From contig NZ_LMFZ01000023.1 of the NCBI RefSeq assembly GCF_001427305.1, forward strand, positions 326,349 to 390,348: a stretch of DNA of 64,000 nt, read 5' to 3'. The notes under the pieces are model-generated. The model saw only the letters and a program-made list of their open reading frames with translations, made no database searches and was not told where the DNA came from. The position numbers and the translations under genes were made by a program. This DNA comes from Duganella sp. Root1480D1 (GTDB lineage Bacteria; Pseudomonadota; Gammaproteobacteria; Burkholderiales; Burkholderiaceae_D). Of this stretch, positions 59,802-64,000 are shown piece after piece (within the stretch, counting starts at the first letter, position 1; each line of letters opens with the position of its first letter).

Positions 59802-60682
59802 GCAGCTACCTGGAAGCCAATGCGCGCGAGCGCCTGGCGCTGTTCGACAGCTTTGAGGAATTCATCGGCCCGGCGCAGCGCGTCGTCAGCCCGCACCTGG
59901 CGCAACTCAATGCGCCGGTGTCGTTCGACGACGGCGTGGTCGTTGGCCGCGCCGCGCTGGGCGGATTGACCATATTTGCCGCAGCGCAGGAAGGCGGCTT
60001 CATGGGTGGCGCCGTCGGAGAAGTGCATGGCGCGAAGCTGGTTGGCCTGCTGCGGCGCGCCCTGCTTGAGCGTCCCGCCGCCGTGCTGCTGCTGCTGGAA
60101 ACCGGCGGCGTGCGCCTGCATGAAGCGAATGCGGGCCTGATCGCGGTATCGGAAGTCATGCGCGCCGTGCTGGACGTGCGTGCCGCCGGCATCCCGGTGG
60201 TGGCGCTGATCGGCGGCTCCAACGGCGCCTTTGGCGGCATGGGCATCGTGGCGCGCTGCGCGAATTCGCTGGTGATTTCCGAGGAAGGCCGCTTGGCCAT
60301 GTCGGGCCCGGAGGTGATCGAAACCGCAAATGGCGTCGAAGAATTCGATTCGCGCGACCGCGCCCTGGTATGGCGCACCACCGGCGGCAAACACCGCTAC
60401 CTGCTTGGCGATGTGCAGCGCATCGTGGAGGACAGCATTCCCGCCTTCCGCCAGGCCGCACTGGATGCCATCGAGGAGGCCCGCAACGGCACCGTCGAAT
60501 TGACTTTGGCAGCGCTGGAAGCGGAGCAGGCCATGTTGGAGCAGCGCATCGAACGTTTTGGCGAGCTGCGCGACCCGGCTGACATCTGGGCTGCCCTGGG
60601 CATTGCCGCACCGCAGGACATCCCGATGCTCGACATCGATTCCTTCACCGCCGCCGTAGCGCCTTACCGATTGGGAGCATGA
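59798..60682 (+). CDS. mdcD: Malonate decarboxylase beta subunit
   Basis: A 294-residue carboxyltransferase-fold subunit that decarboxylates malonyl-ACP with the gamma subunit. Family regions are FDDGVVVGRAALGGLTIFAA, LLLETGGVRLHEANAGLIAV and IGGSNGAFGGMGIVARCANS. The ATG overlaps the mdcC stop. Confidence 0.95.
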   Translation: MSSYLEANARERLALFDSFEEFIGPAQRVVSPHLAQLNAPVSFDDGVVVGRAALGGLTIFAAAQEGGFMGGAVGEVHGAKLVGLLRRALLERPAAVLLLLETGGVRLHEANAGLIAVSEVMRAVLDVRAAGIPVVALIGGSNGAFGGMGIVARCANSLVISEEGRLAMSGPEVIETANGVEEFDSRDRALVWRTTGGKHRYLLGDVQRIVEDSIPAFRQAALDAIEEARNGTVELTLAALEAEQAMLEQRIERFGELRDPADIWAALGIAAPQDIPMLDIDSFTAAVAPYRLGA

Positions 60683-60684
60683 CA

Positions 60685-61401
60685 ATGGACTGGAAAGTAC
60701 TGGCCGATTCCCTGTTCCCGGGCGGGCATGACATCGTCGAACGAGAGCAATTCCTGAATGGCACCGCGCGGGTGGACGGCGAGACCGTCAGCGTGATCGG
60801 CACCACAGGCCATGCGCCAATCGGTGTGGAAATCGCCCTGGCGCAGGCCAAGGCCGTGCTGGCGACAGTGCGCAACCATCCAGGCCGCCCGATCGTGCTG
60901 CTGGTCGACACGCAAGGACAACGCTTGCGACATCGCGACGAAATGTTGGGCATCAACAGCTATATGGCTCACCTGGGAAAATGCATCGACCTGGCCCGTC
61001 ACCTGGGCCACAGCATCATCGGGCTGGTTTACGACCAGGCATTGTCCGGCGGCTTCATTACCAGCGGCTTGCTGGCAGATGCCTGCTACGCCCTTCCCGA
61101 CGCCACGATCCGCGTCATGGGTTTGCCCGCAATGGCGCGCATCACCAAAGTGCCCGAGGAAAAGCTGGTGGAACTGGCGCGCAGCAATCCCGTGTTCGCC
61201 CCGGGGCCCGAAAACTATTTGCGCATGGGCGGCTTGCAGGCGATCTGGGAAGGCGACCTGGCTGGGCATCTTGCGCACGCCATCGCCAACGCGCCACGCG
61301 ACGACCAGCGCAGCGCCCTCGGCCTGTTGCGCGGCGGCCGTAAGGTAGCGCAGCCGGTCATTGAAGCCATCATTGGCGGCAGCAATGTACACGCGGCATG
61401 A
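60685..61401 (+). CDS. mdcE: Malonate decarboxylase gamma subunit
   Basis: A 238-residue subunit partnering MdcD. GGGAG lies 7 bases before the ATG at 60685, preferred over ATG at 60679. Characteristic regions are GTTGHAPIGVEIALAQAKAV, VDTQGQRLRHRDEMLGINSY and GLVYDQALSGGFITSGLLAD. It overlaps mdcG by 17 bp. Confidence 0.95.
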   Translation: MDWKVLADSLFPGGHDIVEREQFLNGTARVDGETVSVIGTTGHAPIGVEIALAQAKAVLATVRNHPGRPIVLLVDTQGQRLRHRDEMLGINSYMAHLGKCIDLARHLGHSIIGLVYDQALSGGFITSGLLADACYALPDATIRVMGLPAMARITKVPEEKLVELARSNPVFAPGPENYLRMGGLQAIWEGDLAGHLAHAIANAPRDDQRSALGLLRGGRKVAQPVIEAIIGGSNVHAA

Positions 61402-62047
61402 CCTGGCGTGGCTGACGCGAGATGGCTGGCGTGACGTGCTGGCCACCGCCGTGCATGGCAACCCCGCCCATGCGGCAATCGCCCGCTGGGCCGAAGCCGA
61501 CTGGCCGCTGGTCGTCCGCCGCCGAGACGACAGCGCGCACGCCGGCGATGTCTGCCTCGGCCTGGCCGCGCCCCCCGATGCAGCCAGCGGCGCGAAACTG
61601 CGCCTGCCATTGCGCGTCCCGGCGCGGCACATCGCCCGCCATAGCGCGCCGCTGGCGCTGGGCGCTGTAATCCATGCCCTCCCCGCGCGCTGGCAAGTGC
61701 AGTTTGGCCGCCTGGCCAGGGCCAGCACAGGGCATGAGCTCCGCGTTTTCGGCTCACTGGCACTGCAAGCACTGACCGGCCAGGCCTACCTGCGCGACAC
61801 CTCCGACATCGACTTGCTGTTCCGCCCGCGCGACAGCGCCGAACTGGATCAAGGCACCCTGCTGCTCGCCAGCTTCCTGGACCAACTGCCACTGGACGGA
61901 GAAATCATTTTCCCCAGCGGCCAGGCCGTGGCGTGGAAAGAATGGTTCGCCGTGCAGACCCACACGGATCGCGTTCTCGTCAAGTCGCAAGCCAGTGTAA
62001 AACTCGGCAAGCGCGCCGAACTGCGCGCAGAACTGGAGCCCGCATGA
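61385..62047 (+). CDS. mdcG: Malonate decarboxylase holo-ACP synthase (phosphoribosyl-dephospho-CoA transferase)
   Basis: A 220-residue nucleotidyltransferase-like enzyme that attaches the prosthetic group to MdcC. The active-site pattern is RVFGSLALQALTGQAYL followed by TSDIDLLF, with two acidic metal ligands. The C-terminal VLVKSQASVKLGKRAEL fits the family. It overlaps mdcB by 4 bp. Confidence 0.93.
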   Translation: MYTRHDLAWLTRDGWRDVLATAVHGNPAHAAIARWAEADWPLVVRRRDDSAHAGDVCLGLAAPPDAASGAKLRLPLRVPARHIARHSAPLALGAVIHALPARWQVQFGRLARASTGHELRVFGSLALQALTGQAYLRDTSDIDLLFRPRDSAELDQGTLLLASFLDQLPLDGEIIFPSGQAVAWKEWFAVQTHTDRVLVKSQASVKLGKRAELRAELEPA

Positions 62048-62970
62048 GCGCATCCGCCCTCCACCCGGCACCGCAAGCACGCGCACTGGCGGCAGCCGCC
62101 CGCCTCACTGCCAATCCAAAGCCGCGCCGCCACGCCGCATATGCGCTTTCCCGCGAGGTCGCCCTGCGCGCAGTACGCAGCCTGTACCACGAGCTGGCAC
62201 TTTACCCCAAGCCGGGCCTGGTCTCCTTTGTCGACAACGGCAGCCATGCCGACATGAACGCCGCCACCTTCATGCGCAGCCTGTTTTCGCTGCGCCACTA
62301 TTACGCCCGCATCTGCCGGGCAGGCTACGATGGCGCCCCTTTCGCGGAATTGAAAAAACTCGGCATCGCCGCCGAGCGGCGCATGATGGCCGCCACACAA
62401 GGCATCAACACCCACCGCGGCGCCATCTTCGCCCTCGGCCTGCTGTGCGCCGCGATGGGCCGCGTCCGGTCCCTGCACATGACGTTGACGCCGGCCGCCC
62501 TGCGCACCGCACTCCTGCTGCACTGGGGCGAAGAGCTGGCCGCCCACACGCAGGCCAGCGGTAAATCGCATGGCCTGCAGGCAGCCGCACGGCATGCCGC
62601 CAGCGGCGCCCGTGAAGAAGGTGCGCTCGGCCTGCCATCGGTATTCGACGTCGGCCTGCCGGCCCTGCAAGCCACGCTATCACGTGGCGCCCCCATGCTG
62701 CACGCCCGTATCGACGCCATCTTTGCCTTGATGGCTCACATCAGCGACACCAATATCTACCACCGCGGCGGAGCCAAGGGAGCCGACACGGTGCGGCACT
62801 CCGCCCGACACTTCCAGCAGCAAGGCGGCACCGCAAATCCGCAATGGAAAGAGCATGCCCTGGACTGCCACCGGCGCTTCGTCGCCCAACGACTGTCGCC
62901 TGGCGGCGCTGCCGACCTGCTGGCCGCCACCTGCCTGGTGCATAGCCTCACCGCCATGCCACCGCCATGA
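62044..62970 (+). CDS. mdcB: Triphosphoribosyl-dephospho-CoA synthase
   Basis: A 308-residue enzyme that makes the prosthetic-group precursor from dephospho-CoA and ATP. The CitG/MdcB signature is KPGLVSFVDNGSHADMNAAT, followed by TQGINTHRGAIFALGLL and SDTNIYHRGGAKGADTV. The position between mdcG and mdcH differs from the A-B-C order seen in some species. Confidence 0.94.
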   Translation: MSASALHPAPQARALAAAARLTANPKPRRHAAYALSREVALRAVRSLYHELALYPKPGLVSFVDNGSHADMNAATFMRSLFSLRHYYARICRAGYDGAPFAELKKLGIAAERRMMAATQGINTHRGAIFALGLLCAAMGRVRSLHMTLTPAALRTALLLHWGEELAAHTQASGKSHGLQAAARHAASGAREEGALGLPSVFDVGLPALQATLSRGAPMLHARIDAIFALMAHISDTNIYHRGGAKGADTVRHSARHFQQQGGTANPQWKEHALDCHRRFVAQRLSPGGAADLLAATCLVHSLTAMPPP

Positions 62971-63860
62971 AAAGCCGCCTGCTGATCCTGTGTCCCGGCC
63001 AAGGCGGCCAGCATGCAGCCATGTACGACCTGGCGCGCAGCGACCCGCACGCCGCCTCCCTGCTGGCACAATTGGCGCCATGGCTGCCCGACCTGTCCCA
63101 GCCAGGTACGATGTTCAGCAACCGCAGCGCCCAACCGGCCATCGCCGCCAGCAGCCTCGCCATGTGGGAAGCATTGCGCCGCGACTGCCCGCAACCTGCC
63201 CTGGTGGCCGGCTACAGCGTCGGCGAGCTGACGGCCTACGGCGTGGCTGGCGCATTCACGCCCGAGCGCACCGTCGCCCTTGCAGCACAACGCGCCGCGC
63301 TGATGGACGCTTGCGTCTCCCCAGACAAGCCGCAGGCCATGCTCGCGATCAGTGGCCGCCGCTTAGCCCCCTTGCGTCCCCAGTTGGCATCCCACGGCTT
63401 CTACATCGCAATAGAAACAGGCGAGGATAGCTGCATCGCCGGCGGCCCCGCCTCGCATGCCGCCGACATTTCGCTCCCTGGCGCGCGTATCGCCCCGCTG
63501 CCAGTTGTTGTTGCCTCGCACACGCCCTACCTGCAAGGCGCCGTTGAGCCATTCGCGAATCTCCTCGCACAGGAAGAATTTGGAACGCCACGCGCACCTG
63601 TCCTGGGCGGAATAGATGCCACGCCCATACGAGAAAAGGACGCCGCTATCCGCCATCTCTCACGCCAGCTGGCAGAAACAATCGTCTGGTCCGAATGCAT
63701 GGACGCCTGCGTTGAGCAAGGCATTACGGCCGCACTGGAACTGGGCCCCGGCAGTGCTTTGTCGAAGATGTTGTCGGCCCGCCACCCCGGCATCGAATGC
63801 CGTTCGGTAGCGGATTTCCGCTCAATGGATGGAATCCGAACCTGGCTGGCGCGGGCTTAA
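62967..63860 (+). CDS. mdcH: Malonate decarboxylase epsilon subunit (malonyl-CoA:ACP transacylase)
   Basis: A 297-residue FabD-like transferase that first loads malonyl onto the carrier protein. The N-terminal LILCPGQGGQHAAMYDLARS and active-site AGYSVGELTAYGVAGAF are clear, with Ser in GYSVGE. It is the last gene of the mdc operon. Its stop overlaps the convergent thioredoxin stop. Confidence 0.93.
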   Translation: MKSRLLILCPGQGGQHAAMYDLARSDPHAASLLAQLAPWLPDLSQPGTMFSNRSAQPAIAASSLAMWEALRRDCPQPALVAGYSVGELTAYGVAGAFTPERTVALAAQRAALMDACVSPDKPQAMLAISGRRLAPLRPQLASHGFYIAIETGEDSCIAGGPASHAADISLPGARIAPLPVVVASHTPYLQGAVEPFANLLAQEEFGTPRAPVLGGIDATPIREKDAAIRHLSRQLAETIVWSECMDACVEQGITAALELGPGSALSKMLSARHPGIECRSVADFRSMDGIRTWLARA

Positions 63861-64000
63861 CGCAAGTGCTGCTGCACCCAGGCGATGATGCTCTTGCTAT
63901 CCATTGCACCGGCCTGGCGCGCCAGTTCGCGGCCGCCTTTGAAGACTGCCAGCGTCGGGATGCTGCGGATGGCATAGCGCGCCGCCAGTTGCTGTTCCGC
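63857..64000 (-). CDS. Thioredoxin, C-terminal fragment cut by the window edge
   Basis: The last 47 codons of a thioredoxin gene. The cis-Pro loop SIPTLAVFKGGRELARQAGA and the C-terminal helix IIAWVQQHLR are present. The CxxC active site lies outside the window. The sequence suits thioredoxin 2 (TrxC) type proteins, but that cannot be settled from the fragment. Confidence 0.88.
   Translation of the reverse strand, partial: AEQQLAARYAIRSIPTLAVFKGGRELARQAGAMDSKSIIAWVQQHLR

Overview
The window is one contiguous piece of a GC-rich bacterial chromosome, dense with genes in operons. Gene families and layout (PEP-CTERM surface protein, exported alpha-galactosidase beside a TonB-dependent receptor, ssuEADCB order, multi-domain hybrid kinases, EpsC-type serine acetyltransferase) suggest a betaproteobacterium, most likely Oxalobacteraceae of the Massilia/Duganella/Janthinobacterium type. 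That is an inference from gene content; no rRNA or tRNA marker is present. No insertion sequence, prophage, CRISPR array or plasmid replication gene was seen.

Layout. 75-5818: a soluble poly-HAMP hybrid histidine kinase with three receiver domains and an overlapping degenerate CheR-like gene. 5828-7718: an AEC-type transporter divergent from a LysR regulator. 7728-12509: a Tat-type GH36 alpha-galactosidase divergent from a TonB-dependent receptor. 12576-17098: a large LuxR-type ATPase regulator, then a three-gene operon with a small Cys-X-Cys protein, an MNIO (DUF692) enzyme and a partner protein, resembling a RiPP peptide-modification cluster. 16984-23601: a LysR regulator divergent from an alpha/beta hydrolase and a complete Liv-type ABC importer. 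23570-25717: two GSTs and a periplasmic binding protein. 25785-29439: an alginate-lyase-like exported protein with a PEP-CTERM protein, preceded by operator-like repeats and a gene-free stretch with tandem terminators and hairpins (29440-29929). 29930-35130: YceI lipoprotein, LysE exporter, hybrid kinase, HD protein, an orphan receiver protein, and two collinear intergenic elements containing DnaA boxes. 35339-37670: amidohydrolase and YceI. 37798-50572: a sulfur island made of ssuEADCB, a divergent operon (DszC/SfnB-like flavoprotein, MetNIQ-type importer, LLM monooxygenase, second SsuACB-like importer) and a serine acetyltransferase. 50699-54038: two MFS transporters, a small protein and an Fe-S-type regulator. 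54105-63860: a GntR regulator divergent from a TRAP transporter joined to a full malonate decarboxylase operon (mdcACDEGBH). 63857-64000: the 3' end of a thioredoxin gene.

How parts connect. The same 16-bp palindrome lies upstream of the TonB receptor (10077) and of the hydrolase/Liv operon (17927). In both promoters TGCACACT follows at exactly +58 and the start codon at +96 or +97. This links outer-membrane uptake, inner-membrane import and hydrolysis into one probable regulon, with the LysR protein at 16984-17886 as the likely regulator and the MNIO operon lying between the two sites. The sulfur island would release sulfite from organosulfur compounds and feed cysteine synthesis. The malonate operon imports and decarboxylates malonate under a promoter carrying a GntR/MdcY-like operator.
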